Source of the DNA: Chlorobium sp.
GTDB taxonomy: Bacteria; Bacteroidota; Chlorobiia; Chlorobiales; Chlorobiaceae
Assembly (NCBI RefSeq): GCF_021740465.1
Contig: NZ_JAIOZR010000009.1
Span: forward strand, 23,018 to 87,017
Reading direction: 5' to 3'
DNA length: 64,000 nt
Below the pieces are notes generated by a model that was not told where the DNA came from, searched no databases, and saw nothing but the letters and a program-made list of their open reading frames with translations. Positions 45,431 to 55,325 of this stretch are shown here, in pieces; positions within the stretch are counted from its first letter, which is position 1; each line of letters opens with the position of its first letter. A program made the translations under genes and the position numbers.

Positions 45431-45451
45431 ATTAATAGCAAAGGTACTCTC

Positions 45452-48220
45452 ATGATCAACGCGACCAGCAGCATCATCGATTTCGAAAAAGCCGAGAGGG
45501 ATACGATCTTCCTGCTCGAATGCTTCCGGGAGGTACTTCGCGACCTTGGAGAGCATGAACTGGCGGACCATCTGCCATTTGAAAATGCAGGCATCCCCCT
45601 TGAGCGCTATCCGGATACCGAGCGCGCCCTGCAGGCTTTTTCCATTTTTTTCCAGCTTCTCAATATGGCGGAAGAGAACTCCGCCGCACAGAACAGACGT
45701 GCGCTCGAAGCCGAAAAGGGACTGGAGCACCTCACCGGCCTATGGGGAAGAACCCTCGGCCGGCTCAGGGATCTTGGCATCGCTGAAACCGAAATCCAGA
45801 CACTCCTGCCGGAGATCGCCGTCAATGCCGTCCTGACGGCCCACCCTACGGAAGCGAAACGTAAAACCGTACTTGAACAGCACCGGCAACTCTATCTGCT
45901 TCTGGTTAAACGGGAAAACCAGATGTGGACCCCTCAGGAACAGCAGGAGATACGCAATGAAATCAAGGTTGTCATGGAAAGGCTATGGAGAACGGGAGAA
46001 ATTCTGTTCGACAAACCTGAAGTATCAGCCGAACGGCGAAACGTGATTCACTACCTCTGCAATATTTTCCCGGAGGTTCTGCCCCTGCTCGACAAGCGTC
46101 TCCTCCAGGCATGGAAGAGTACGGGATTCGATCCGGATAAACTTTCCGATCCTCGCTCGCAGCCCCGTCTCTCGTTCGGGAGCTGGGTCGGGGGCGATCG
46201 CGACGGGCATCCCCTTGTAACGGCAGAGGTAACGGAAGAGACCCTTGCCGACATGCGAAGTAACGCCCTGATGCTTCTGCTCCGCCATCTCAGGGAACTG
46301 GCGTCGAAACTGAGTCTTTCCGAAAGGCTCCATGCCCCCGGAGCCTCGCTTGCACGTCGCATCGAAAATCTCGCCGGAAGGCTCGGAGAGAAAGGCCTGG
46401 AAGCCATGCGGAGAAACCGACATGAACCATGGAGGCAGTTCATCAACCTCATGATCGCCTCTCTTCCGCTTGAAGCAGGAGTATCCGAAACCATCAGAAC
46501 GACCTCCGAACCATGCTGCTACATGGAGGCGGCCGAGCTCCTTGAAGACCTCGCTCTCCTGAGAGAGTCGCTGATGGGAATCGGGGCTCACTGTATTGCC
46601 GATACGGATGTCGCGCCCGTCTACCGGATCGTGCAGACATTCGGCTTCCATCTCGGCACACTGGATATCCGCCAGAACAGCCGCTTTCACGATCTCGCCC
46701 TCTCCCAGCTGATGACGGCAGCCGGTCTCGACGGAAACGGATTCCTGGAGTGGGACGAATGCGAAAGAAGAGCGTTTCTTGACCGGGAGCTGCACTCTCC
46801 CCGGCCATTCACCCATCCGGATATGACGGCCGGGCCCGAAGCTGAAGCTGTACTGGCCAGCTACAGGGTGTTGCTCAATCAAGGTAAACGGTACGGAACC
46901 GACGGCCTGGGCTCCCTTATCGTCAGCATGACCAGAAACGTTTCCGACCTTCTGGTCGTCTATCTTTTTGCCAGGGAGGTAGGCCTGATGACCCCTTCCG
47001 GTGACGGGGACGCCTGCATACTCCCCGTCGTTCCGCTTTTCGAAACCATCGACGACCTGAAAAAAAGCCCGGCGATACTGCAGGAGTTCCTCCTCCATCC
47101 CGTGACCATAAGAAGCCTTGACTACCGGAGAAAAAACAAGGGAAGCAGAGGGCGGGTTCAGCAGGTCATGATCGGATACAGCGACAGCAACAAGGACGGG
47201 GGCATTTTCGCAAGTACATGGACACTCTACCGGGCACAGGAAGCACTGCTCGAAGCCGGCAGGCGTTGCGGAACGGATATCCTGTTTTTTCATGGGAGGG
47301 GTGGCAGCATCAGCCGGGGTGCCGGACCGACCCACAGGTTCATCAAGGCTCAACCCTACGGTTCGTTTCATGCGGGAATGTGCTTTACCGAGCAGGGAGA
47401 AACCATCGCCCAGAAATATGCCAACCGCATCAGTGCCGTATACAATCTCGAACTGTTCATTGCAGGAACTGCCGGAGCCGTAATCAGGCAGAGGAAAAGG
47501 GAAAAAGCGGAACACCCCCTCGAAACAGTAATGGATCTGCTCTCCGAAAAAAGCCATCTCGCCTACAGGCAACTCATCGAAATCGAAGGGTTTCTGACGT
47601 TTTTCAGGGAAGCCACTCCCATTGATATTATTGAATCGACCCGGATAGGCTCACGACCTTCGAGAAGGAGCGGCCAAGCCACTCTTGCGGATCTTCGGGC
47701 AATCCCCTGGGTCTTCAGCTGGAACCAGGCCCGTTTTTCCCTTTCGGGCTGGTACGGGGTCGGCTCTGCGCTTGAAGCGCTGCAGAGCATTGATCCGGTA
47801 GCCTTCGAGGAAATCCGCTTCCGCGGTCATGCATGGCCACCCCTTCGCTACATCGTCAGCAATGCAGACACCAGCATCGCTTCCGCCGATCCGGAAATCA
47901 TGCACGAATACGCTTCGCTGGTCACCGACGGCACCGTAAGAAATCGTATTCTCGGCATGATCGAAGCAGAATATCAGCGAACCAAAACATATATCGAAAT
48001 GCTTTTCGCCCAGCCGCTTGAAACCCAGCGGCTCAATGTCAACCGGTTCATTGCCCCCCGACGGGAAGGACTCGCCATGCTGCACCAGCAGCAGATCACC
48101 CTCCTGAAACACTGGAGGGAACTCCGCCGTTGCGGCATGCATGAAGAGGCGGACGGCATGCTGCCGGAACTCTTCCTGACGGTCAATGCCATATCGGGAG
48201 GGTTGCGCACGACCGGATGA
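45452..48220 (+). CDS. ppc: Phosphoenolpyruvate carboxylase
   Basis: A 922-residue bacterial PEPC that carboxylates PEP to oxaloacetate, replenishing the reverse TCA cycle. Catalytic His motif LTAHPTEAKRKT (about 128-139), bicarbonate/metal region SWVGGDRDGHP, GYSDSNKDGG (about 574), FFHGRGGSISRGAGP and a C-terminal LRTTG that takes the place of the usual QNTG. ATG 45452 has AAGG 8 bp upstream; the open frame to 45395 reads through the repeat and is rejected. Aspartate/malate inhibition would be expected from the family. Confidence 0.96.
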   Translation: MINATSSIIDFEKAERDTIFLLECFREVLRDLGEHELADHLPFENAGIPLERYPDTERALQAFSIFFQLLNMAEENSAAQNRRALEAEKGLEHLTGLWGRTLGRLRDLGIAETEIQTLLPEIAVNAVLTAHPTEAKRKTVLEQHRQLYLLLVKRENQMWTPQEQQEIRNEIKVVMERLWRTGEILFDKPEVSAERRNVIHYLCNIFPEVLPLLDKRLLQAWKSTGFDPDKLSDPRSQPRLSFGSWVGGDRDGHPLVTAEVTEETLADMRSNALMLLLRHLRELASKLSLSERLHAPGASLARRIENLAGRLGEKGLEAMRRNRHEPWRQFINLMIASLPLEAGVSETIRTTSEPCCYMEAAELLEDLALLRESLMGIGAHCIADTDVAPVYRIVQTFGFHLGTLDIRQNSRFHDLALSQLMTAAGLDGNGFLEWDECERRAFLDRELHSPRPFTHPDMTAGPEAEAVLASYRVLLNQGKRYGTDGLGSLIVSMTRNVSDLLVVYLFAREVGLMTPSGDGDACILPVVPLFETIDDLKKSPAILQEFLLHPVTIRSLDYRRKNKGSRGRVQQVMIGYSDSNKDGGIFASTWTLYRAQEALLEAGRRCGTDILFFHGRGGSISRGAGPTHRFIKAQPYGSFHAGMCFTEQGETIAQKYANRISAVYNLELFIAGTAGAVIRQRKREKAEHPLETVMDLLSEKSHLAYRQLIEIEGFLTFFREATPIDIIESTRIGSRPSRRSGQATLADLRAIPWVFSWNQARFSLSGWYGVGSALEALQSIDPVAFEEIRFRGHAWPPLRYIVSNADTSIASADPEIMHEYASLVTDGTVRNRILGMIEAEYQRTKTYIEMLFAQPLETQRLNVNRFIAPRREGLAMLHQQQITLLKHWRELRRCGMHEEADGMLPELFLTVNAISGGLRTTG

Positions 48221-48339
48221 ATCCGCCTGCGTCAAGGCTGCTGCGGCACGAAAAAACAGGAAAAACGTAACGTTATAGGTTATTTTTACGTACAATTCCT
48301 GTAAAAGCGCACAACAGCCAATCCATTTCCGTACAAGCC

Positions 48340-49896
48340 ATGCTCTCAAGACTCGCTGCCGCCTCCCTTGTCGGCATCGACGCCGTAAAGGTCGATGTGG
48401 AAACCAACGTTTCGGGAGGCATCCCCTCCTTCACCGTCGTCGGACTTCCCGACAACGCCATCCGGGAGAGCCGCGAGCGGATTCTCACGGCCATCCGCAA
48501 CTCCGGGTTCGACATGCCGCCCAAGAAAGTGACGGTCAACCTCGCCCCTGCCGACATCAGGAAAGAGGGCACCGCCTTCGACCTGCCGGTCGCCATCGGG
48601 CTGCTCGGATCCCTTAAGCTGGTCGATCACCACTTCGGCGACACCCTCATCATGGGTGAACTCGCCCTCGACGGCTCGATACGCCGGGTGAACGGCGCGC
48701 TGCCGGTTGCAATCATGGCCTCAAGGGAGAAAATCCGCAGGATCATCGTGCCCCTCGGCAACGCGGCTGAAGCTGCCGTCGCGGTTTCGGCCTCGAACGC
48801 CGGCATCGAGGTTTTCGGGGTGGAAACCCTCAACGAAACCGTCGCGCTGCTGAACGGAAAGGAGAGCCGGCCTCCCGTAGAGGTGAACGTTGCCGAACTC
48901 TTCACCTCGGAACCGGAATACCCGGTGGATTTCGCCGACATCAAAGGGCAGCAGGCCGCAAAAAAAGCCCTCGAAATCGCCGCTGCCGGCGGGCACAACC
49001 TGCTCATGATCGGACCTCCAGGCAGCGGCAAAACCATGCTGGCCAAGGCGCTGCCGGGCATCCTGCCGCCCCTCGGCTTCGAAGAGTCGCTGGAAACCAC
49101 CAAAATCTACTCCGTCGCGAGCCTGCTCGAAAAGGACAGGCCCCTCATGGTGACCCGTCCCTTCCGGAACCCGCACCACACTACCAGCAATGTCGCGCTC
49201 ATCGGGGGTGGCACCACCGCGAAACCCGGAGAGGTGAGCCTTGCGCACAACGGTATCCTCTTTCTCGACGAGCTTCCCGAATTCAGCCGAAGCGCGCTCG
49301 AGGTGCTCCGCCAGCCACTGGAGGACCGCGAGGTCACGGTTTCCAGAATATCGATAACCACCCGCTATCCCGCAGGCTTCATGCTCGTGGCCGCAATGAA
49401 CCCCAGCCCGGCAGGCGCCCTCAAGGACCGCGACGGCAACCTGACCGCTTCGCCGAGGGAGATACAGCGCTACCTCTCGAAAATTTCGGGTCCGCTGCTC
49501 GACCGCATCGACATCCACATCGACGTACCGAAAGTGGAAAACACAGAGCTGTTTTCTGCCGCCGCCTCCGAATGCTCCCGAAACATCCGCCTGAGGGTCA
49601 TCCGGGCACGGGAGGTACAACGAGATCGGTTCGCCGCAGCCTCCTGCACCGGCGTCTACACCAATGCGCAGATGAACACAAAGCTCATCAAAAAGTTCTG
49701 CGCGCTCTCCCCCGAAAGTTCGCAAAAGCTCATGGACGCCATGAACCTCCTGAACCTCTCGGCAAGGGCGCACGACCGCATCCTCAAAGTCAGCCGCACC
49801 ATCGCTGACCTTGACGGATCGGAAAGTGTGGAGATGCGCCATCTCGTGCAGGGCATCCAGTACCGAAACCTCGACCGCGACTTCTGGAGCTTCTGA
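48340..49896 (+). CDS. comM: ComM/YifB-type Mg-chelatase-like ATPase
   Basis: A 518-residue AAA+ protein. The N-terminal Lon-like ChlI domain (residues 1-190; GIPSFTVVGLPDNAIRESRERI) precedes the MCM/Mg-chelatase ATPase with Walker A GPPGSGKT (about 225) and Walker B ILFLDELPEF, then the C-terminal Mg-chelatase domain with NLSARAHDRILKVSRTIADL. ComM is a hexameric branch-migration helicase for natural transformation. The name BchI-like should not be used: it is not the pigment enzyme. 120 bp after ppc. Confidence 0.92.
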   Translation: MLSRLAAASLVGIDAVKVDVETNVSGGIPSFTVVGLPDNAIRESRERILTAIRNSGFDMPPKKVTVNLAPADIRKEGTAFDLPVAIGLLGSLKLVDHHFGDTLIMGELALDGSIRRVNGALPVAIMASREKIRRIIVPLGNAAEAAVAVSASNAGIEVFGVETLNETVALLNGKESRPPVEVNVAELFTSEPEYPVDFADIKGQQAAKKALEIAAAGGHNLLMIGPPGSGKTMLAKALPGILPPLGFEESLETTKIYSVASLLEKDRPLMVTRPFRNPHHTTSNVALIGGGTTAKPGEVSLAHNGILFLDELPEFSRSALEVLRQPLEDREVTVSRISITTRYPAGFMLVAAMNPSPAGALKDRDGNLTASPREIQRYLSKISGPLLDRIDIHIDVPKVENTELFSAAASECSRNIRLRVIRAREVQRDRFAAASCTGVYTNAQMNTKLIKKFCALSPESSQKLMDAMNLLNLSARAHDRILKVSRTIADLDGSESVEMRHLVQGIQYRNLDRDFWSF

Positions 49897-49956
49897 ACAG
49901 GAAACCAGGCCATGCCGATAATCCGGTCAATTGCAGAATCGAGTAAGGAGAAGCGC

Positions 49957-50100
49957 ATGTCAAAGAAAAGATCACGCGTGCAACCGCTCCGGGATGCAGA
50001 CACGTTCATGAACGAACTTGACCATCCGCACAAGGAAGGCATCAACAGGCTCCGAACAACAATCAGGAAACTTGTGCAATCGTGGATGGCTCAACTGTGA
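49957..50100 (+). pseudogene. Truncated DUF1801-like gene
   Basis: A 47-codon frame starting MSKKRSRVQPLRDADTFM and continuing NELDHPHKEGINRLRTTIRKL. This matches the first third of DUF1801-type proteins (FMAALDHP..K.EIE.LR..I), but the rest is missing: the frame ends in TGA and no further similarity is found in the other frames. A ribosome-binding AAGGAG precedes ATG 49957. Probably a remnant; a real 47-residue peptide is a weaker option. Confidence 0.5.
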
Positions 50101-50230
50101 GTTACGGAAAGCCGCCCGAAGTTCCGTTCCCGCAATTTCCCTGTTCCGGGGTTTCCCTTCCGGAATGTATATTCAGGTTTTTTCTGCGACCTGCATCCGA
50201 AGCAACAAACCACTGAAAGCACACTCGCCC

Positions 50231-51559
50231 ATGAACAGGAAACGCGCCCTTCCGTATGCGCTCATGCTGGCAGGCCTGCTGCTGGCCCCTCCGGCGGCGA
50301 CGGCCGCCGAAACCCTTGAGGAAAGGGTGATCCGGCTCGAAAAGGAACTGGCCGAGCTGAAAACACTTGTCCGGCAAACAACCCCGGTTCAGGCCCCGGT
50401 CATGGCCGCACCGGCCACTCCAGCCGCACCCGCATCAAATCCTGCCCCTCCTGCCGGTATTGCGGTAACCACCGCTTCGGGAGTCAGGGCGCAACTCTAC
50501 GGATTTGCCCGTTTTGACGCGTCGTACGATAGCGAACAGATCTACCCCGGCAATATCGCCCTCTGGGCACAGCCTGAAAACGGCGCGGACAGCGACGGCG
50601 AATGGAATCTGACGGCGGGAGCCACGAGGCTGGGCATCAACCTCAGCGGGCCGGACAGCGAAAACCTGAAGCTTTCGGGCAATATCGAACTCGATTTTCT
50701 CGGCGGAGGCACGGAAAACAACCTCAATCCCCGGCTGCGGCACGGTTACCTCAAGGCATACTGGCCAGCTTCGGATTTCAGCATCATTGCGGGTCAGACC
50801 TGGGATCTCGTCTCATCCCTCCTTCCGTTCGTCGATGACCCCGGCCTCATGTGGGCATCGGGCAATATCGGCATGCGCCATCCGCAGCTCCGCCTGACCA
50901 AAGGCTTCAGCGTTGCTGAACAGAGCCGTCTGGAAATCGCTGCAGCCGCTTCGAGAAGCATCGGGGAGAAAAACTCGCTGGGCATCGATACCGGAAAAGA
51001 CGCCGCAATGCCGACCGTTCAGGGGCGGATTGCGCTCTCCGCTCCGCTGACTGCCGACGGCAAACCCGCGACCATAGCCGTTTCGGGCCACTACGGCCAG
51101 GAAGAGTGGGACAGCGACCTCAGCAATACGCACCTCACCCTGCCCTCATGGTCATGCAACGTGGAACTCTCCCTTCCCCTCTCCTCGAAGCTCCTGCTGG
51201 CAGGAGAGTATTTCACCGGAACGAACCTCGACGACTATGCAGGAGGGATCATTCAGGGCGTAAACGCAAAAGGGGCGGAGCCTGAGGAAATCCGGTCGAG
51301 TGGAGGGTGGGCGGCGCTCAGGTACGCATACTCCCCTGCCGTAACGATCAGTATCGGAGGGGGGATCGATGATCCGGTGGACGGCGATCTTGCCGACAAT
51401 GCCCGATCGGCAAACCGCTCCCTGTTCGCCAGTTACGTGAACCAGATCACACCGAACTTCATTTTCGGCCTGCAGCTTTCGAAATGGAACACGGATTATA
51501 AAAACGCGCCCGACAGCGACGCCTTCAGAGCCCAGAGTTCGATGACCTACCGGTTCTGA
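50231..51559 (+). CDS. Outer-membrane porin (DcaP-like)
   Basis: A 442-residue secreted protein: signal peptide 1-26 (ALMLAGLLLAPPAATAAE), a short coiled-coil (LEERVIRLEKELAELKTLV) and an Ala/Pro linker, then beta-barrel strands that finish with phenylalanine (SSMTYRF). The coiled-coil plus barrel layout is that of the trimeric DcaP-type porins. It would let small molecules cross the outer membrane. ATG 50231 sits just before the signal peptide; the open frame to 50018 is not coding. Confidence 0.8.
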   Translation: MNRKRALPYALMLAGLLLAPPAATAAETLEERVIRLEKELAELKTLVRQTTPVQAPVMAAPATPAAPASNPAPPAGIAVTTASGVRAQLYGFARFDASYDSEQIYPGNIALWAQPENGADSDGEWNLTAGATRLGINLSGPDSENLKLSGNIELDFLGGGTENNLNPRLRHGYLKAYWPASDFSIIAGQTWDLVSSLLPFVDDPGLMWASGNIGMRHPQLRLTKGFSVAEQSRLEIAAAASRSIGEKNSLGIDTGKDAAMPTVQGRIALSAPLTADGKPATIAVSGHYGQEEWDSDLSNTHLTLPSWSCNVELSLPLSSKLLLAGEYFTGTNLDDYAGGIIQGVNAKGAEPEEIRSSGGWAALRYAYSPAVTISIGGGIDDPVDGDLADNARSANRSLFASYVNQITPNFIFGLQLSKWNTDYKNAPDSDAFRAQSSMTYRF

Positions 51560-51577
51560 ACGTTCATGAAGCAACGC

Positions 51578-51613
51578 CTCCTGCGGAAAAGCCGATTACC
51601 GGTTCCGCAGGAG
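51578..51613. terminator. Hairpin between porin and sppA
   Basis: Stem CTCCTGCGGAA/TTCCGCAGGAG (11 bp) with a 14-base loop, lying between two convergent genes. No T-run follows on either strand, so it may be a 3' end stabiliser as much as a terminator. Confidence 0.55.
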
Positions 51614-51623
51614 ACGCCGCGAA

Positions 51624-53417
51624 TCAGCGGATGATGATTTCGCAGGGCATGGCGGCAAGCACCTCAACCTCCCCGCTACGCAGCAGCATTTCGTGCATAC
51701 GGAGCATGGCGCCGTATGGCGACCGGGGCGTTACATCCCGCACCACTCTCCTCACGGCCATGCGCTCCAGGCTTCCGGCAATGCCTGCCGGATTGCCCTC
51801 CATAAGCATCTGCAGCCAGCTTTTCCGTTCAGGATAGAGCACGATACGGGGCTGTTTCGCCATATCCATTTTCGCAAGCGAACGAGCCGCCCGGATGGCG
51901 TCGAACAAGCCACCCTCACGATCGACGAGCCCTTTCGGCAATGCCGCCCTGCCGGTCCACACCCGTCCCCCGGCTACCGAATCCACAGCAGCCACGGTCA
52001 TCTTCCTCGACCTTGCCACCTTTCCGATGAAGTCGAGGTAGATATCGCCGGAAGCGCCGATAAATTTTTCATACGCTTCGCCTTCAAGCGGCTTGAACAG
52101 GGTATTGGCGTCGGCAAAACGTCCCCGGGTCGCCACGCTCCTTTCGAGGCCGATCTTTTCGGCAAGATCGCTGATCTCGGGTTTAAGCGCATAGACCCCT
52201 ATCGAACCGGTTATGGTTAGCGGCTGCGCATAAACCGTTTTGCCCGCAAGCGCCGCCATATAGCCACCCGATGCGGCAATACCCGACATAGAGACGACGA
52301 GAGGTTTTTTTACCGCTGCGGAATCGAGCATCTGCAGCATGTCGGACGAGGCAAGCGCATCTCCGCCGGGACTGTCGATGCGAAGCACCAGCGCCTTCAC
52401 CCGATCGTCCTGAAGAACCGCATCGAGCGAACGACGAAGCGTGCCCACATCGGTGCCCTCATCACTGGCCATGGCGGCACCTCCGACGCTCCGTACAATC
52501 GGACCGGAAATCGTGATAACGGCAACCGCATCCCTCTGCGCGGCCTTTACCGGCCAGTCGAGCGTTTCGCGGTATGCACCGGCCGAAACGAAAAGATCAA
52601 GGCTCTCCTCGGGCGGCTTGCCGGTTATGCGGCGCGAAAGCGCGCGCTTCAGCTCCCAGTTCGAGGCAACGCCGTCAACAAGGCCGAGCCTTACGGCTTC
52701 GGCGGCCTTGACAAGGGCAATGTTGTCGATAATCGAAACAATGGAATCGCGGCTTATGCCCCGCCGTTTCGAAACGTAGGCCGTATAATCGCTGTAGACG
52801 GCATCGAGCAGGGCATTGATCTGTTCGATATATTCCGGGCTCGCTCCGGTTCTGGTAAAAGGTTCGACGCCGCTTTTGTACCTCTTCCACTGCGCCGCCT
52901 GAAAGGAGACGCCGACTTTGCCGAGTGCCCCGGTATAGTAAAGCGTTTCGGCCTTGAGACCGTCGAGCAGCAGATAGCCGCCCCGTTCCACAATAACGGA
53001 ATCACATGCGGCAGCCAGCATGTAGTCGCTGTCCTCGGCGGAATGAAGCCATGCGACAACCTTCCGCCCGCCGGCCCTGAGTCTGGCGATGGCCTGACGC
53101 AGTTCGGTGATTTTGGCCGGAGATGCCTGTACGTTGCCTATTTCAAGCAGAACGGTCTTGATCCGCTTGTCCGTGGCAGCCTGATTGAACATGAAAAGCA
53201 TATCCTGAAACGAAAGCTCTCCCTCCTCCATGAGAAAAGGCACCGAAACGGATTCGGCGCTCCGCTCTTCGAGCGAGCCGCCAACAGGGACGACAAGCAC
53301 GAAGCGGTCCTGAAGATCGTGCGAGGAGCGAAAGAGCAGGAAGAACAGCACGGCAAGAATGGCGGGAATGACAAGCGAGAACAGACATCCCCTGCGCAGG
53401 CAGCTTTTTCCTTTCAT
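51624..53417 (-). CDS. sppA: Signal peptide peptidase SppA, long form
   Basis: A 597-residue inner-membrane serine protease that degrades cleaved signal peptides. One N-terminal membrane helix (about 12-30) and two tandem ClpP-like domains. The catalytic dyad is split as in E. coli SppA: general-base Lys181 in the first domain (RYKSGVEP) and Ser383 in the second (GIAASGGYMAA). Length matches the 67-kDa form. Confidence 0.93.
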   Translation of the reverse strand: MKGKSCLRRGCLFSLVIPAILAVLFFLLFRSSHDLQDRFVLVVPVGGSLEERSAESVSVPFLMEEGELSFQDMLFMFNQAATDKRIKTVLLEIGNVQASPAKITELRQAIARLRAGGRKVVAWLHSAEDSDYMLAAACDSVIVERGGYLLLDGLKAETLYYTGALGKVGVSFQAAQWKRYKSGVEPFTRTGASPEYIEQINALLDAVYSDYTAYVSKRRGISRDSIVSIIDNIALVKAAEAVRLGLVDGVASNWELKRALSRRITGKPPEESLDLFVSAGAYRETLDWPVKAAQRDAVAVITISGPIVRSVGGAAMASDEGTDVGTLRRSLDAVLQDDRVKALVLRIDSPGGDALASSDMLQMLDSAAVKKPLVVSMSGIAASGGYMAALAGKTVYAQPLTITGSIGVYALKPEISDLAEKIGLERSVATRGRFADANTLFKPLEGEAYEKFIGASGDIYLDFIGKVARSRKMTVAAVDSVAGGRVWTGRAALPKGLVDREGGLFDAIRAARSLAKMDMAKQPRIVLYPERKSWLQMLMEGNPAGIAGSLERMAVRRVVRDVTPRSPYGAMLRMHEMLLRSGEVEVLAAMPCEIIIR

Positions 53418-53456
53418 AGTATCGGATTAGTAGTGGCAATCAACATGACAAACCCT

Positions 53457-54473
53457 TCACACGGAGCAACATGCAACGGCATCCTCGCATCTCTCATAAA
53501 GCAGGCAGCTTACCTGATGGTCGCCATTGCCTCCCTGGGGCAGGAGACAGGGCTCCTTTCTGCTGCATTCCGGCATGGCGACCGGACAGCGGGGATGAAA
53601 ACCGCACCCCGGCGGAACGTTCATCGGACCGGGCAGATCCCCTTTCAGAAGAATACGCTCTCTGCTGCCATCAGGTTCCGGCACCGGAATTGCGGAAAGC
53701 AGCGCCTGCGTATAGGGGTGTTTCGGATTGCTGTAAAGATCCTCGGCTGGAGCTATCTCCACGATTTTTCCCAGGTACATCACCGCAACACGGTCCGAAA
53801 TGTATTCGACCACCGAGAGATCGTGCGCAATGAAAAGATAGGTAAGGCCAAAATCCCGCTGGAGATCCTTCAGGAGATTTATGATCTGCGACTGAATCGA
53901 AACATCGAGCGCCGAAACCGGCTCGTCGCAGATGATGAACTTCGGATTGACGGCCAACGCCCTTGCAATACCGAGCCGCTGCCGCTGTCCTCCCGAAAAC
54001 TCGTGAGGATAACGGTTGGCGTACTCTCGGTTCAGGCCCACCGTATCGAGCAGTTCGAGTATCCGCTTCCTTGCGGCCTCACCCTTTGCGATACGATGAA
54101 CGGCAAGCACCTCGCCAAGCATCTGGCCCACGGTAAGGCGCGGGTTCAGGGAGCCGAACGGATCCTGAAAAATCATCTGCATCTCCTTGCGCAACGGCCT
54201 GAACGCGCTGTTTCCCAGAGAGGATATCTCCCGGCCGTCAAAATCTATCCTGCCGCTCACCATCCCGTGACCGATACGCATAATGGCCCTTCCGAGCGTC
54301 GTCTTGCCGCATCCCGATTCGCCGACGAGCCCGAGAGTCTCCCCACGGTAGACCTCGAAAGACACGCCGTTGACGGCACTGACACGCCTTGGCCTGCCTC
54401 CAAGCCCTGCCGCCTTGACGGGAAAATGAACAAAAATATCCTTTGCCGAAAGAAGCTGTCGTTGTGGGTCCAT
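53457..54473 (-). CDS. Oligopeptide ABC transporter ATPase (OppF/DppF)
   Basis: A 338-residue ABC ATPase. Walker A GESGCGKT (51-58), Q-loop FQDPFGSLNPR, signature FSGGQRQRLGIAR and Walker B FIICDEPVSALD are intact. The C-terminal oligopeptide domain (SNPKHPYTQALLSAIP) and a four-Cys patch (CGFHPRCP, C-x-RKEPC) identify the OppD/F/DppD/F branch. It stands alone here: its likely partners (binding protein and DppB permease) are 14 kb to the left. Confidence 0.9.
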   Translation of the reverse strand: MDPQRQLLSAKDIFVHFPVKAAGLGGRPRRVSAVNGVSFEVYRGETLGLVGESGCGKTTLGRAIMRIGHGMVSGRIDFDGREISSLGNSAFRPLRKEMQMIFQDPFGSLNPRLTVGQMLGEVLAVHRIAKGEAARKRILELLDTVGLNREYANRYPHEFSGGQRQRLGIARALAVNPKFIICDEPVSALDVSIQSQIINLLKDLQRDFGLTYLFIAHDLSVVEYISDRVAVMYLGKIVEIAPAEDLYSNPKHPYTQALLSAIPVPEPDGSRERILLKGDLPGPMNVPPGCGFHPRCPVAMPECSRKEPCLLPQGGNGDHQVSCLLYERCEDAVACCSV

Positions 54474-54572
54474 CGTTACCGGAATAGCTGTTTATCCTAT
54501 TTTTATTAGTATAATAAAACGCATGCTGAAACTATCATAAGAAACCTGAGCCGCAATCCGGTCTTAACTATT

Positions 54573-55325
54573 TTGCCTTCTGGACTCCGACATACCGGCA
54601 CCCTTTATGTGGTTGCGACACCGCTGGGCAACCTCGACGATATTACACTGAGAGCCATAAAAACCCTTCAGAATTCGGAAGCGATCGCCTGCGAAGACAC
54701 CCGGCGCTCCTCCATTCTGCTCCGCCATCTCGGCATCAGCGGAAAGCAGCTGATCAGTTATCACGATTTCAACGAACCGGCGGCCATAAGCCGCATCATC
54801 CGCCTGCTCGAAGAGGGCGTCGATGTCTCGCTCATTACCGATGCAGGCACCCCGGCCATAAGCGATCCCGGCTTTCTCATGGTTCGCACACTCAGGGAAA
54901 AAGGGTTCACGGTACTTCCTATCCCGGGGCCCAGCGCCCTGACTGCGGCGCTCTCCGTTTGTCCGCTGCCTGTCAACAGCTTTCTTTTTGCCGGGTTTCT
55001 TCCCCACAAGAAGGGAAGAAAAACCCGCCTGGAACAGCTTTCATCCCTTGGCGCCACCTTTGTGCTCTATGAATCGCCCTACCGCGTCAGAAAGCTGCTC
55101 GGTGAACTTGCCCTGCTGCTTCCCGACGCGGAAATCTTTATCGCCAGGGAGATGACCAAAATACATGAAGAGTATCTGAGCGGCTCCGTCGAAACCATCA
55201 TCGAAAAGCTCCCGGAAGAGAAGGTTCGAGGGGAGTTTGTCGTGGTCGTTCATCCCGGAAGCGCCTCAAGCCCCGGGAAAAACCCCTTACCCAACAAGTA
55301 CGAGGAACATGCAGATCATCACTGA
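54573..55325 (+). CDS. rsmI: 16S rRNA C1402 2'-O-ribose methyltransferase
   Basis: A 250-residue SAM methyltransferase of the tetrapyrrole-methylase fold. Diagnostic stretches: [60 protein letters not shown] and [12 protein letters not shown]. Together with RsmH it makes m4Cm1402 in the ribosomal P site. The start is TTG 54573; no ATG lies upstream of the conserved first strand. The end overlaps panC by 17 bp. Confidence 0.94.
   Translation: MPSGLRHTGTLYVVATPLGNLDDITLRAIKTLQNSEAIACEDTRRSSILLRHLGISGKQLISYHDFNEPAAISRIIRLLEEGVDVSLITDAGTPAISDPGFLMVRTLREKGFTVLPIPGPSALTAALSVCPLPVNSFLFAGFLPHKKGRKTRLEQLSSLGATFVLYESPYRVRKLLGELALLLPDAEIFIAREMTKIHEEYLSGSVETIIEKLPEEKVRGEFVVVVHPGSASSPGKNPLPNKYEEHADHH

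Noticed and set aside
46025..47572. 515-codon minus-strand open frame inside ppc
   Set aside because: Antisense shadow of PEP carboxylase; no recognisable protein features.
48340..49896. Magnesium chelatase subunit BchI
   Set aside because: The Lon-like N-terminal domain and the C-terminal Mg-chelatase domain make it ComM/YifB, not the pigment enzyme.
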